Source: Acidihalobacter yilgarnensis
GTDB lineage: Bacteria; Pseudomonadota; Gammaproteobacteria; DSM-5130; Acidihalobacteraceae
Direction: 5' to 3'
Assembly: GCF_001753245.1 (NCBI RefSeq)
Contig: NZ_CP017415.1
Span: 248,001 to 312,000 of the forward strand
Length of the DNA stretch: 64,000 nt
Shown in pieces: positions 1 through 9,065 of this stretch (the first letter of the stretch is position 1; each line of letters opens with the position of its first letter). Under the pieces are notes generated by a model, which ran no database searches, was not told the origin of the DNA, and saw only the letters and a program-made list of their open reading frames with translations. The translations under genes and the position numbers were made by a program.

Positions 1-435
1 AGCCCGCTCGGCAGTTGGCACGGTCATCTGTTCACGCTGGACCGCCGCCAGTGCGTGATGTTTTGTCACGATACGTCGCGCTATGTGCTGTTCATGGCCG
101 GGCTACGCAAGGCGCATTTCGCCGAACTGGGCAGCCCCTGGTTCCGTCGGCTATACACCGCCACGCTGGCGATGTCCGGTTGTTCCGATGCGCAGATTCG
201 CAGGGCGGAGCTGGCGCTTGGGCCGGCGCGTTTCGACACCGCCATCGACCGGTCCGTGCAGGGTTCGCTGCGCATCGCAAGGCAGGATTTGGAAGCCTGG
301 GTTTATGGCGTGCCGAACGTGATGGATCTGGACCCGGTGGCCCTGTCCTGCCGGCTCAATGAGCGTCCCACAACCATACGCGGTCAGTGGCTGTGGCCAC
401 GCAAGGTCATGCTGGAGGCGGTGACGGCGCTTTAG
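1..435 (+). CDS. DUF6933-like protein, 5' end cut off by the window edge
   Basis: Reading frame 1 is open from the first base to a TAG at 433-435, giving 144 visible residues; the start lies outside the window. The visible part begins SPLGSWHGHLFTLDRR and aligns without large gaps, at roughly half identity, to the protein at 716-1252 (SPLGSWHAHLYRIDRR, then MFCHD, RAELALGP, FDT and NRSV/DRSV blocks). The Trp-His plus Arg-Arg pattern recalls DUF6933 proteins; the family assignment is from memory and is moderate. No function is known. Only the N-terminal stretch equivalent to the first 30 or so residues of the neighbour is missing. The pair is a tandem duplication that has diverged. Confidence 0.6.
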   Translation, partial: SPLGSWHGHLFTLDRRQCVMFCHDTSRYVLFMAGLRKAHFAELGSPWFRRLYTATLAMSGCSDAQIRRAELALGPARFDTAIDRSVQGSLRIARQDLEAWVYGVPNVMDLDPVALSCRLNERPTTIRGQWLWPRKVMLEAVTAL

Positions 436-523
436 GGAGCGGCGATCGTACGGCCTCGACGATGATGCCAACCGACTCGCCGCTCGGTGCCCCGGATCGG
501 CATATCTCCGATCATCGAAAAAG

Positions 524-548
524 GTTATCCGATAACGCGCTATACAAT
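524..548 (+). promoter_or_regulatory. Candidate promoter with a palindromic operator
   Basis: The 13-base perfect palindrome GTTATCCGATAAC (524-536) ends four bases before TATACAAT (541-548), a plausible -10 region. The palindrome would sit over the -35 to -10 spacer, where a repressor typically binds. No convincing -35 hexamer is visible. It lies between the two DUF6933-like genes and would drive the second. Confidence 0.35.
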
Positions 549-715
549 GCGTAAGAAGGCGGAGCAGGGCTATGCATCCGCCAAGGGCGATTGGGGGTAA
601 CGACGATGGCCGTATATCGGCAGGGGGGCGTTGCGCGCGACTCGGGTTGCGGGCGATGGCTAGGGTATCGGGTGCGCAGGTCGAATTCGCGGCCACGGGC
701 GGCGTGGGGGTGGCG

Positions 716-1252
716 ATGCTGATCCACTGCACCCAGAGATTGGCGACAATGCTGCCGGCGGTCAGCCACGAGCCGCAGGCGGAGACGAGTCCGCTAGGCA
801 GCTGGCATGCCCATCTGTATCGCATCGATCGCCGCCATGTGGTGATGTTCTGTCACGACGAGACGCGTTATACGCTGTATCTGCCCGGCGTCAGAAAGCT
901 GGAATTCTGCGACTTGGGGCATTGGTTCAAGGATACCTTCCTCTCGTCTCTGGCCTACATGGGCATGCCGGACAACCAAGTGCTGCGCGCCGAGCTGGCG
1001 CTGGGGCCGGCGACCTTTGATACCTGTACGAACCGCTCGGTGCTGGCCAGCCTGAATCGGATGCGCTACCGGCTGGACACGCACGTCCTGGAGGTTGCCG
1101 ATGTGATGTTGCTCAATCCGATGTCGGTAAACCGAGGGCTGTGCCGCTATGCGACAAGCCGGGGCAAAACGCTACGGATGATGGACGAGGTGATGATGGA
1201 ACGTGTCGCCGGTCTGCCGGGCAGCGTAGCGGTGCGAATGCCGTTGCGATGA
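716..1252 (+). CDS. DUF6933-like protein, second tandem copy
   Basis: This 178-residue soluble protein starts MLIHCTQRL, the usual opening of DUF6933-like proteins, so I chose the ATG at 716; it follows a purine-rich GGGGGTGG. An in-frame ATG at 572, also with a GGAG ahead of it, would add 48 low-complexity residues and is less likely. The blocks GSWHAHLYRIDRR, MFCHDETRY and RAELALGP are shared with the truncated protein at 1-435. No signal peptide, membrane helix or known catalytic motif is visible. Function unknown. The tandem arrangement suggests either two subunits of one assembly or recent duplication. Confidence 0.6.
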   Translation: MLIHCTQRLATMLPAVSHEPQAETSPLGSWHAHLYRIDRRHVVMFCHDETRYTLYLPGVRKLEFCDLGHWFKDTFLSSLAYMGMPDNQVLRAELALGPATFDTCTNRSVLASLNRMRYRLDTHVLEVADVMLLNPMSVNRGLCRYATSRGKTLRMMDEVMMERVAGLPGSVAVRMPLR

Positions 1253-1282
1253 GGTCGCCTGCCGGGTGCGACCGGCGGCGGT

Positions 1283-1525
1283 CTATTCCAGCGGCCGAGT
1301 ACGCGCGATGAGGGCGTTCCAGGCGGCGACGGCCTCGGCGATAACTTCGGCCTCGTCGCGGTCGCCGAGGGGGACGGCGGGGCCGGTCTGGCCGCAGACG
1401 GGGCAGGCGACGCGGTAGATGACCTCGTCTTGCCCGTCGGCACCGCGGCGGGTTTCGCGGCGCGTGGCGGCCTGTGCGCCGCAGGTGCACAGGCGTAGCT
1501 CGGGCGTTGGCGGGATGGCGTTCAT
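1283..1525 (-). CDS. Small Lar-like zinc-ribbon protein
   Basis: An 80-residue protein with two CxC/CxxC pairs (CTCG near residue 13, CPVCG near residue 41) and a C-terminal AAWNAL. This is the layout of the Lar restriction-alleviation family, where the cysteines bind zinc and an A-WN motif closes the domain. The start at 1525 was chosen because upstream in-frame codons give only arginine-rich, non-conserved sequence. It is convergent with the DUF6933-like gene, with 30 bases between stops. Family membership rests on the cysteine and WN pattern only; a role in restriction alleviation is not implied. Confidence 0.5.
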   Translation of the reverse strand: MNAIPPTPELRLCTCGAQAATRRETRRGADGQDEVIYRVACPVCGQTGPAVPLGDRDEAEVIAEAVAAWNALIARTRPLE

Positions 1526-1682
1526 GCGCGCCAGTGTACTGCGCCCGGAGGCTGGCGTCAGGCGGGATGCGGCGACGGAGGGTGCGCGTGAGCGGTGTGT
1601 TGCATGCCGCGTATCGGGCAGGGATGATTTGCCGGGCGCGCCGTGCGTGGCGCGCATTCGATCCCAAGACGCCGGAGGTACG

Positions 1683-2714
1683 ATGGATAGCTCAAACCCG
1701 CCCGATCCGAGCCACATTCTGCACACAGCCAATGCCTTCTGGGCATCGAAGACGCTGCTGACGGCGGTGGAGTTCGACTTGTTCTCGTGTCTGGGCGACG
1801 CGGCGATGAGCGGCGAGGCGTTGGCCGAGGTGCTGGGCCTGCACCCTCGGGGCAGGGATGATTTTCTCGATGCGCTGGTGGCGCTGGGTTTTCTGGCGCG
1901 CGACGGCGACGGTGCGGCTGGGCGCTATCGCAACACGCCGGATACGGCGGCGTTTCTCGACCGTCGGAGTCCTCGGTATCTGGGCGGGCTGCTGGGGATG
2001 TTGAACGCGCGTACCTTCGGTTTCTGGAACGATCTTGGCGCGGCGCTCAGGACCGGGCAGCCGCAGAGCGAGATCAAGTCTTCCGGGCGTTCCTACTTCG
2101 AGGATCTGCACGGTGACGCGCCGCGGCTGGCGCAATTCCTTGAGGCGATGTCGGGCGTGCAGATGGAAAATTTCCATCGGCTCGCCGAGCGCTTCGATTT
2201 CACGCCCTACGCCCGCATGAGTGACCTCGGCGGGGCGCTGGCCTTGTTGTCGAGGGTGCTCGCGGGGCGTTACCCGCACCTGAGTTGCACGAGCTTCGAT
2301 CTGCCGGCGGTGGCGCCCCACGCGCGCCGCGCGGTGGAGGCGGCGGGCCTGGGCGACCGTATCCGCATCGCCTCCGGCGATTTCTTCACTGATCCGCTGC
2401 CGGTCGCCGAAGTGATCACCATGGGCAATGTCCTGCATGACTGGGATCTCGCGCGCAAACAGGCGTTGATCGGCCGGGTCTATGAGGCCCTGCCACCCGG
2501 CGGGGTGTTCATCGTCATCGAGAATCTGATCGACGACGCGCGTCGCGAAAACGTCTTCGGCCTGCTGATGTCGCTGAACATGCTGTTGGAGCTGGGCGAC
2601 GCCTTCGACTATACCGGCGCGGATCTGCGCGGTTGGTGCGAGGCGGCGGGCTTCCGCGCGTTCGAAGTCGTGCCGTTGACCGAGGCTGCATCGGCGGGCA
2701 TCGCCTACAAATAG
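1683..2714 (+). CDS. Class I SAM-dependent O-methyltransferase (family 2, dimerising)
   Basis: A 343-residue protein built like plant-type and acetylserotonin-type O-methyltransferases: an N-terminal winged-helix dimerisation domain (about 10-100) and a C-terminal Rossmann domain. The general-base motif HDW is present (NVLHDWDL, about residue 255), as is the PGG loop (ALPPGGVFIVIE). Motif I, usually DxGGGxG, reads DLGGALALL, so the third glycine is replaced by Ala and the last by Ala; SAM binding may be altered. The ATG at 1683 starts an alignable N-terminus and has GGAGG nearby (1674). Substrate cannot be told. It stands alone. Confidence 0.75.
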   Translation: MDSSNPPDPSHILHTANAFWASKTLLTAVEFDLFSCLGDAAMSGEALAEVLGLHPRGRDDFLDALVALGFLARDGDGAAGRYRNTPDTAAFLDRRSPRYLGGLLGMLNARTFGFWNDLGAALRTGQPQSEIKSSGRSYFEDLHGDAPRLAQFLEAMSGVQMENFHRLAERFDFTPYARMSDLGGALALLSRVLAGRYPHLSCTSFDLPAVAPHARRAVEAAGLGDRIRIASGDFFTDPLPVAEVITMGNVLHDWDLARKQALIGRVYEALPPGGVFIVIENLIDDARRENVFGLLMSLNMLLELGDAFDYTGADLRGWCEAAGFRAFEVVPLTEAASAGIAYK

Positions 2715-2808
2715 GCCCCCGGGCGGCGCTATCCGCGAGGCAGTGCTGCACGCGCGGGAGGACAAGCTCTTATACTGGTCGGCCTTTCGTTCCAGAGCGC
2801 TGAACGCT

Positions 2809-3438
2809 ATGTCTTATCTGCCCGTCGTCGCCGGTGTCGCCGTGGTCAACATGTTGGCCATCGCGAGTCCGGGGCCGGCCTTCTTCCTGGTCAGCCGGGC
2901 CGCTGCCGGCCGCTCGCGCAGTCAGGGATTGGCGACGGGGCTCGGGGTCACGCTCGCGGCCTCGCTGTGGGCGCTCGCGGCGATCTTCGGGGTAGGCATG
3001 CTGATGACGCGCTTCACGACGCTGTACGGCATCGTGCAGCTCGCCGGTGGGGCGTATCTGATCTGGCTGGGGCTTTCCGCGTGGAGTGCGTCGCATCAGG
3101 CCGACGCGCCGGCGCAGGTCGCGCCCGTGGCGGCTGCCTCGCCCTGGCGCGCGCTGCTGACCGGGGTGTCGCTGACGCTGACCAACCCGAAGGTGGTGAT
3201 CTACTTCACCAGCATCTTCGTGGCGTTGTTCCCCGGCGATACACCGCTGTGGGTACGGCTTGTCGTGCTCGCGATCGTGCTGGTCGAGGAGTTTGTGTGG
3301 TGGGGGCTGGTCGCCTACGTGTTTTCGTACGCGCGCGTGCAGGCCGCCTACCAGCGCTTTCGCGGCGTGCTTGACCGCGTGCTGGGCGTGGCCTTTATCG
3401 CCTTTGGCGCCCGTATCGTCGCCCTCGCGCGGCTCTGA
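2809..3438 (+). CDS. LysE/RhtB-family amino-acid exporter
   Basis: A 209-residue membrane protein with about six hydrophobic helices. It carries the LysE hallmarks: SPGPAFFLVSRAA near residue 20, GVTLAASLWAL, YLIWLG, and a TNPKVVIYFTSIF helix start. Members export amino acids or small metabolites from the cytoplasm in exchange for protons; the substrate here is not predictable. The ATG at 2809 gives a normal N-terminus; the longer frame from 2743 adds polar residues not seen in the family. TATACT at 2772-2777 could be its -10 box. It is convergent with the MOSC gene, with 7 bases between them. Confidence 0.8.
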   Translation: MSYLPVVAGVAVVNMLAIASPGPAFFLVSRAAAGRSRSQGLATGLGVTLAASLWALAAIFGVGMLMTRFTTLYGIVQLAGGAYLIWLGLSAWSASHQADAPAQVAPVAAASPWRALLTGVSLTLTNPKVVIYFTSIFVALFPGDTPLWVRLVVLAIVLVEEFVWWGLVAYVFSYARVQAAYQRFRGVLDRVLGVAFIAFGARIVALARL

Positions 3439-3445
3439 GCGGGCG

Positions 3446-3952
3446 TCAGTTCGGCAGTATTTCCAGGGTGTCGCCCACCGATAGCCAGCCGCCTTCGATC
3501 ACGTCCAGGCACACGCCGCTGTCGCGCCCGAGACCCCGGCACATCCCCGATCCTTCGATCTGGTCGAGATAGCCGCAGGGCGGCCGCGGTCGGCGGCAGG
3601 CGAATATGGCGCCGCCGATGCGGATGCGCGTGCCCACCAGGTCGTTCGCGCGCACATGATCGACAACGAGGTTACGGCGATGACCACCGGCGTCGAGTTT
3701 TGTCCTTAGCGCAGGTGGGATGCGACGACGGGCGCGGCCAAGGTCGCGCGTGCCGATCAGCGTAAGCTGGCAGGCGTCGGTGGCCTGCCAGAATCCTGCC
3801 CGCGCGGCGTAGCGATCGCCATCCAGGCCCTGTCCTGCAAGTGCCTCGGCGCGCTCGACTCGGTGCATGGGTGCGCCCGCCGCGGGTGCGAGATAGATCG
3901 CACCGAGCGCGGCCGGCACATCGCGCGCACCGAAGGGCCAGGGCCACTTCAT
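3446..3952 (-). CDS. MOSC domain protein
   Basis: A 168-residue single-domain MOSC (molybdenum cofactor sulfurase C-terminal) protein. Signature stretches are GLDGDRYAARAGFW (about 41-54), RRNLVVDHVRANDLVG and a C-terminal cysteine region around PPCGYLDQ, MCRGL and GVCLDV. MOSC proteins bind sulfide on a conserved cysteine or handle molybdenum cofactor and related thiol-reactive substrates; which applies here cannot be told. The gene is first in no obvious operon but lies 10 bases downstream of the MTH1187-like gene in the same direction, so they are probably cotranscribed. Confidence 0.75.
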   Translation of the reverse strand: MKWPWPFGARDVPAALGAIYLAPAAGAPMHRVERAEALAGQGLDGDRYAARAGFWQATDACQLTLIGTRDLGRARRRIPPALRTKLDAGGHRRNLVVDHVRANDLVGTRIRIGGAIFACRRPRPPCGYLDQIEGSGMCRGLGRDSGVCLDVIEGGWLSVGDTLEILPN

Positions 3953-3962
3953 GCCCGCGCGG

Positions 3963-4241
3963 TCACAGCCGTTTGCCGGCCAACGTTGGGACCTTATCGC
4001 TGCGCGTCTCCAGCTTGAGATAGCTCACCAGCCGCACCGCGCCTTCGGCGTGCAGCGTGGCGTGGACAGTCTCGACCGCGTCAAGAATTTCGTGCAATTC
4101 GCCTTCGATATTCGTGCCGGAGGCATGGGTTTCGATCAGCAGCGGGTGGCGGCCGAGCAGCGCGACGACGCGCTCGATTTCGCGGCGTACGGAAACGCCT
4201 GCGCCGAGCGGGATGACCTGGAGTTCTGCGGTGGCTTGCAT
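3963..4241 (-). CDS. MTH1187-family thiamine-binding protein
   Basis: A 92-residue cytoplasmic protein of the MTH1187/YkoF-like (DUF77) family: VIPLGAGVSVRREIERVVALL, then ETHASGTNIEGELHEILDAV, then RLVSYLKLETRSDK. Family members form ferredoxin-like tetramers, and several bind thiamine. CAGGAGAT 4-11 bases before the ATG at 4241 is a good ribosome binding site, which decides against the longer frame. It lies between the SagB-type gene and the MOSC gene on the same strand. A function in thiamine or sulfur metabolism is inference from the family. Confidence 0.75.
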   Translation of the reverse strand: MQATAELQVIPLGAGVSVRREIERVVALLGRHPLLIETHASGTNIEGELHEILDAVETVHATLHAEGAVRLVSYLKLETRSDKVPTLAGKRL

Positions 4242-4303
4242 GGAGATCTCCTGTTGCGGGACGGGTGGGCAGTGGCGCTGATCGTCTGCGAGCCGAATGC
4301 CCT

Positions 4304-5925
4304 TCAATCTGATGCGCGTGTGCGTGTCAGGTGCGCGTAGGCGGGCAGGGTTTGCAGGCGCGCATCGACATGCGCACCGCCGATGGTGAAGTGATACAGA
4401 CTCTGCAGCGCGGTGCCTTCGATGCCGATCAACTCGTGTACGGGATCGTCGAAGAAACAGCCGATGCCGGTGCCACGCAGACCGGCAGCCTCGGCTTCCA
4501 GATAGAGCGTTTGTCCGAGCATGCCCGCCTCCCAGAACAGCTGTCGGTAGCACCAGGGTGCCTGCGTCAGATCGCGTTCGAACTCGCTCAGCATGGCCAG
4601 GCTGAAGGCGCCGTCGGCGGCGATGTCCTGGTGGCAGGACAGCGTGCGCGCGGCGGCGCGTGCGTCGCCTTCCTGCATGCGGTAGAGAGCAAGGTGGGCG
4701 GGAGCGTCATTCACGCGTTCCCAGGCGAATTCGGCGGACAAGGATGCACGCATGAGGGCTTCCGCGCCGTCGCGGCGGAGGAGCAGATACAACCCCGGCG
4801 CGAGATTTTCCACGCGGTGCACGAACAGCAGCAGGTGCAGTCTTGGTTCCCAGGTGACCGCATCCCAGGGCGGTATGCCGGGGCGCGGCAAGGTCGCGTC
4901 CAGCAGGCGGTAGAAGGCTTCGGTGTCGATGCCACTGACGCCGTCGAAGGCTTGGGCACTGCGCCGTTGGCGAATCAGTTCGGCCGCACCGAGCGTGCAG
5001 GTGCCGGGGGTAGCTCTGGCAACGGCGGTGGTTGCCAGGGCTGATGCGCGGTTCGTGGCTTGGCGCAGGCGGCGGCCACTTGGTCGATCATCGGCCAGTC
5101 GATGCCGTGTGTCTCGGATAGGCGGTTGGCGCGGCCTTGCCAGTGGCCGGTCTGCGCGGCGGCGAGCGACGTCTCGGGGGCGACGTGCAGCGATTCCGTG
5201 AGGCTGACGCTGAGCAACAGGTCGGGGTGCTCGCGCTCGGCGGTGCCGAAATCCGCGTCGCGGTCGATACCCAGCAGTGCGGCGATGTCGGCGTCGCTCC
5301 AGCCGGCGAGCAGATGGACATGCCAACCCAGGGTCGCGGCGGCATAGCGTGCGGCGGCCAACGCGTGACCGATGTCGTGCTGGCAGTAGCGGTAGGCGCG
5401 TTCACCGTACTTCCAGGCCTCGCGCCAGTGGATTGAGCTGAGGCCGAGCAGGAACGTACCTGGTGGCAGTGGCTGAATGCCATCGGCGAAGATGCAACGC
5501 TGTTCCAACAGATGGTCGCGGCTGAGGTAGTGATGCACGCCGTCGGCCAAGCCAGGCCAGCCGCTCGTCACTACATAGGCCTCGGTCGGATGCAGGTTGC
5601 CACTGGAGGGATTGCAGCGCAGGGCCCAGCGTGTGTCGCCGTAGCGTTTCCAGGCGGAAAGGCCGAAGGCGAGTTCCAGCAGTGCGGCAAGTGCGGGTAT
5701 GCCAGGGGTGCGAGCCGAGAGGGCGCCGGGGCGGTAGAGGTCGGTGTAGGTTGGCAGCGGGGCGTCGCCGAGCAAGGGCAGCTCGCGGAGCGGTGCGCCG
5801 GCAAAGCTGCGGAAGGGATCGGGCTGGGTATCCCAGTCGAGTCCCGCTGGACCGGGCGCGTAGCGCTGGAAGTGGTGTTTGGTGCGCTGGTGATAGGCCA
5901 GTACCCTGTCTGACGATGCGGTCAT
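4304..5925 (-). pseudogene. SagB-type double nitroreductase, broken by a one-base frameshift
   Basis: Two overlapping frames encode the two halves of one protein of about 540 residues. The N-terminal half (MTASSDRVLAYHQRTKHH, then GNLHPTEAYVV, CQHDIGHALAAARYAA) and the C-terminal half (LIRQRRSAQAFDG, CHQDIAADGAFSLAMLSEF, GIGCFFDD) are each an FMN-dependent nitroreductase-like domain, as in SagB-type dehydrogenases with two fused domains. The frame changes near 4990-5040; adding one C to the run of five (minus strand CTACCCCCGG) restores a continuous protein. The start at 5925 begins a typical N-terminus. No cyclodehydratase or precursor peptide of a thiazole/oxazole peptide cluster is nearby, so its substrate is open. 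Sequencing error is as likely as true loss. Confidence 0.75.
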
Positions 5926-6037
5926 CTGGCTCGCCGATGGATTTTGCGGAAAGATCGGGATTGGTCGAGCGTAACATGTCTGCTGGAGCAACAGATCGGT
6001 AGCGGCCGGTTCAACCGTAGCGATATAGGAGGCACAT

Positions 6038-6466
6038 ATGGGTAAGGGGAGCGCGAGCAACCAAGCCGTGGCGGATACATGCCCTTGCGGTGTCGGCCGG
6101 ACCTTTGCGGTCTGCTGTGGCCGCTATCTGGATGATGGCGCACTGCCGGAGACGGCCGAGGCACTGATGCGTTCGCGTTACACGGCCTACGTGCTCGGTC
6201 GCGAGGATTACCTGTTCGCCAGTTGGCATGTCTCGACGCGGCCTGCGTCGCTGGGGCTCGATGCGGCACGGCGCTGGCTGGGTTTGCGCGTCACGCATAT
6301 CGAGGCGGGTGGCCCGATGGATGTCGAGGGATGGGTCAGTTTCGTCGCCCGTTCCAAGCGCGGTGGCCGGGCGGACCGACTGGAGGAGCGGAGTCACTTC
6401 GTGCGCGAGGACGGTCGCTGGTATTACGTCGACGGCGAGATCGGTTCGGTGCCGGATCGGTATTGA
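6038..6466 (+). CDS. YchJ family protein (SEC-C zinc motif)
   Basis: A 142-residue protein with the YchJ layout: an N-terminal SEC-C-type cysteine motif (CPCGVGRTFAVCCGRYL, about residues 15-31), the LMRSRYTAYVLG block and a C-terminal NTF2-like part ending RWYYVDGEIG. The SEC-C motif binds zinc. The biochemical role of YchJ is not established. A strong AGGAGG lies six bases before the ATG at 6038. The gene is divergent from the SagB-type gene, and the GMC oxidoreductase follows 40 bases downstream in the same direction. Confidence 0.8.
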   Translation: MGKGSASNQAVADTCPCGVGRTFAVCCGRYLDDGALPETAEALMRSRYTAYVLGREDYLFASWHVSTRPASLGLDAARRWLGLRVTHIEAGGPMDVEGWVSFVARSKRGGRADRLEERSHFVREDGRWYYVDGEIGSVPDRY

Positions 6467-6506
6467 TACACGGCCCGCAGAGGCCGAGGCAGGAGGCACG
6501 AACAGC

Positions 6507-8135
6507 ATGGTTACCGATGAGGCACGGACGTACGACTACATCATTGTGGGCGCGGGTTCGGCCGGCTGCGTGCTCGCCAATCGGCTATCCGCCGATCCGG
6601 CGGTGCGCGTGCTGCTGCTGGAGGCGGGCGGGCGCGACGATTACTTCTGGATCCACATCCCGGTGGGTTATCTCTACACCATCAACAATCCGCGTACCGA
6701 CTGGTGTTACAAAACAACATCGGAAGCCGGATTGAACGGCCGTGCGCTCAACTATGCGCGCGGCCGGGTGCTCGGCGGCTGTTCGTCGATCAACGCGATG
6801 ATCTATATGCGCGGCCAGCGCGAGGATTACGACGGCTGGGCCGCCGCCGGTAACACGGGCTGGAACTGGGAATCGGTGCTGCCGTATTTCAAGCGCATGG
6901 AGGATTCTGCCGGCGGTGCGGACGCGTTTCACGGCACTGGCGGCGAGCTGCGCGTGGAGCCGCCGCGCGTGCATTGGGACATCCTCGATGCCTGGCGCGC
7001 GGCGGCGGCCGAGGTCGGGTTGCCGCCGATGGAGGACTTCAATCGCGGGGAAACCCTTGGCTGTGGTTATTTCCGCATGACGCAGCGCCGCGGTGTACGC
7101 TGGAGCGCGAGCACAGCCTTTCTCAAGCCAGTGCGCGCGCGGCCAAATCTGCGTGTGCTCACCGGTGCCCAGGTTTCGCGATTGCTGTTCGAGGCACAGG
7201 CCGATGGCCTGCCGCGTGCGGTCGGGGTTGAGGCGCATATCCAGGGCGAGGGCATGCAGCACCTCGCCGTGCGCCGCGAGGTGCTGCTCGCAACGGGCTC
7301 GATCGGCTCGCCACAGATACTCCAGCTTTCGGGCATCGGCCCGGAGGCACTGTTGCGCGAACACGAGATCGCACCGTGCACGGTACTGCCCGGCGTCGGC
7401 GGCAACCTGCAGGATCACCTGCAGATCCGCAGCGTGTACCGCGTACATGGTGCACGCACACTTAACCAACTCGCCAACAGTGTCTGGGGCCGGATCGGCA
7501 TGGGTCTGCAGTATGCCTTTACCCGTCGCGGGCCGCTGACCATGCCGCCGAGCCAGCTCGGCGCCTTTGCGCGCAGCGATCCCGATCAGGCGACGCCGAA
7601 CCTGGAATGGCACGTGCAGCCGCTGAGCCTGGACAAATTCGGCGACCCGCTGCACGACTTCCCGGCGATCACGCCCTCGGTGGCCAATCTGCGCCCGACC
7701 AGCCGGGGGCATGTACGCATCTGTAGCGCCGATTACGGGATACATCCCGAGATTCGTCTCAATTATTTGTCGACTGAGGCAGATCGTCGCGTGGCAGTGG
7801 CCGGGCTGCGATTCACGCGTCGCATCATGGCGGCACAGGCGCTTGCCCGTTACGCCCCCGTGGAATGGAAGCCGGGGTCTGATATCTCGTCAGACGAGGA
7901 TTTGATCCAGGCCGCCGGCGACCTCGGCACGACTATTTTTCACCCGGTCGGTACTTGTCGTATGGGCGATGACGCCGATGCCGTGGTGGATGCTCGGCTG
8001 CGCGTGCATGGGGTGGCGGGTCTGCGGGTGATCGATGCTTCGATCATGCCGACGATCACCTCGGGGAATACCCATGCGCCGAGCATGATGATCGCAGAGA
8101 AGGGTGCTGCGATGGCCATCGAGGACTGGCGCTAG
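6507..8135 (+). CDS. GMC-family FAD oxidoreductase (choline or alcohol dehydrogenase type)
   Basis: A 542-residue flavoprotein. The FAD dinucleotide motif is [18 protein letters not shown] (about 10-27). The GMC signatures are [18 protein letters not shown] and [18 protein letters not shown], and the C-terminus has HPVGTCRMG and [15 protein letters not shown] with the family's catalytic His and Asn. Length fits choline dehydrogenase BetA and medium-chain alcohol dehydrogenases alike. The ABC importer for glycine betaine lies next door but is convergent, and no betaine aldehyde dehydrogenase is present, so betA is only a possibility. AGGAGG precedes the ATG at 6507 by 9 bases; the much longer frame from 6228 is an artefact overlapping ychJ. 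Confidence 0.8.
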   Translation: MVTDEARTYDYIIVGAGSAGCVLANRLSADPAVRVLLLEAGGRDDYFWIHIPVGYLYTINNPRTDWCYKTTSEAGLNGRALNYARGRVLGGCSSINAMIYMRGQREDYDGWAAAGNTGWNWESVLPYFKRMEDSAGGADAFHGTGGELRVEPPRVHWDILDAWRAAAAEVGLPPMEDFNRGETLGCGYFRMTQRRGVRWSASTAFLKPVRARPNLRVLTGAQVSRLLFEAQADGLPRAVGVEAHIQGEGMQHLAVRREVLLATGSIGSPQILQLSGIGPEALLREHEIAPCTVLPGVGGNLQDHLQIRSVYRVHGARTLNQLANSVWGRIGMGLQYAFTRRGPLTMPPSQLGAFARSDPDQATPNLEWHVQPLSLDKFGDPLHDFPAITPSVANLRPTSRGHVRICSADYGIHPEIRLNYLSTEADRRVAVAGLRFTRRIMAAQALARYAPVEWKPGSDISSDEDLIQAAGDLGTTIFHPVGTCRMGDDADAVVDARLRVHGVAGLRVIDASIMPTITSGNTHAPSMMIAEKGAAMAIEDWR

Positions 8136-8156
8136 GTCGCGGCCGTTTGTAAAGGA

Positions 8157-8184
8157 CCGGCGCCCCGCGTGGGCGAGGCGCCGG
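8157..8184. terminator. GC-rich hairpin between convergent genes
   Basis: CCGGCGCC (8157-8164) pairs perfectly with GGCGCCGG (8177-8184) across a 12-base loop. It sits between the stops of the GMC gene and the betaine-binding protein gene. Neither side has a clean T run (TCCTTTAC on the minus side), so efficiency as an intrinsic terminator is uncertain. Confidence 0.5.
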
Positions 8185-8198
8185 CGTGTCGACGGAGA

Positions 8199-9065
8199 CT
8201 AGTCGATCCAGCTCTCAACCTGCTTGGGATGGGCTTTGATCCAACCCGCGATCACGGTTTTCACCGGCTTGCCGTTCTTGGCCTCAAGCATCATCTGCTG
8301 CAGCTGGGCGCTGGTCAGCGAGAAGCGGTGCAGGAACTTGAATACGGCCGGGTCCTTGCTGGCGAGGTGCGGGTTGGCGATGGTGTTGATGTGGCCGCCG
8401 ACGCCGTAGACGTGCTTGGGGTCCTTGAGGTACTTGATGTCGAATTTGGCCCACAACCACATTGGCGTCCAGGCGGTGACCACGATCCACTGCTTGCGGG
8501 CGATGGCGCGCTGTAGCTGCGCGGTCATCGCGGCGGTGGAGCTGGTCTGCAGGTGGAAGCCCTTGAGGCCGTAGGTCTTGATCGCGGTCTCGGTGTTCAT
8601 GTTGATACCGGCGCCGGCGCCGACACCGACGATGCGGCCCTTGAATTTATCGGCGTATTTCTCCAGTCCGGCGATGGTGTTCACCGGCACGTATTTGGGC
8701 ACGGCGAGGCCGAGCTGGGTGCCGGTCACGTTCGGGCCGAGGTTAACCACGCGGGTCCACAGCTTTTCGTAGTAGGTCTTGTGGGTGGTCGGCAACCAGG
8801 CGGTGAGCATGGCGTCGGTATGGTCGCTGGCGACGGCTTCCCACATCGGGCCTGCACTGGAGGCGACGAGTTCGACCGGGGTGTGCAGACGCTCGCGGAT
8901 CACGGCGGCGGCCAAGTGGGTGGTGATGTCGCTCGACGGCCAACTCTGCACATAGCCGAGCTTGATCGTCGGTTTGTCGGCGGCCTGCGCGGCCGGCAGC
9001 ATGGCGATGCCGGCGGCGGAGGCCGCCAGGATGAAGATGCCTAACAGGCGTGTCAGTTGTTTCAT
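8199..9065 (-). CDS. Glycine betaine ABC transporter, substrate-binding protein
   Basis: A 288-residue periplasmic protein with a signal peptide of about 28 residues ending AAQA. The OpuAC/ProX-like fold is shown by [34 protein letters not shown] and [16 protein letters not shown]; the tryptophans of such stretches form the aromatic cage for quaternary amines. It delivers betaine or a similar compatible solute to the membrane complex encoded upstream. Its ATG overlaps the TGA of the permease gene (ATGA), so the two are translationally coupled and the gene is last in the operon. Osmotic control is expected but no element is visible. Confidence 0.85.
   Translation of the reverse strand: MKQLTRLLGIFILAASAAGIAMLPAAQAADKPTIKLGYVQSWPSSDITTHLAAAVIRERLHTPVELVASSAGPMWEAVASDHTDAMLTAWLPTTHKTYYEKLWTRVVNLGPNVTGTQLGLAVPKYVPVNTIAGLEKYADKFKGRIVGVGAGAGINMNTETAIKTYGLKGFHLQTSSTAAMTAQLQRAIARKQWIVVTAWTPMWLWAKFDIKYLKDPKHVYGVGGHINTIANPHLASKDPAVFKFLHRFSLTSAQLQQMMLEAKNGKPVKTVIAGWIKAHPKQVESWID

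Noticed and set aside
495-513. GATCGG-CATATCT-CCGATC hairpin after the first DUF6933-like gene
   Set aside because: Only six base pairs and no T run on the coding strand; too weak to call a terminator.
6507-8135. betA (choline dehydrogenase) as a firm name for the GMC gene
   Set aside because: Only neighbourhood supports it; the betaine importer is convergent and no betaine aldehyde dehydrogenase is present.
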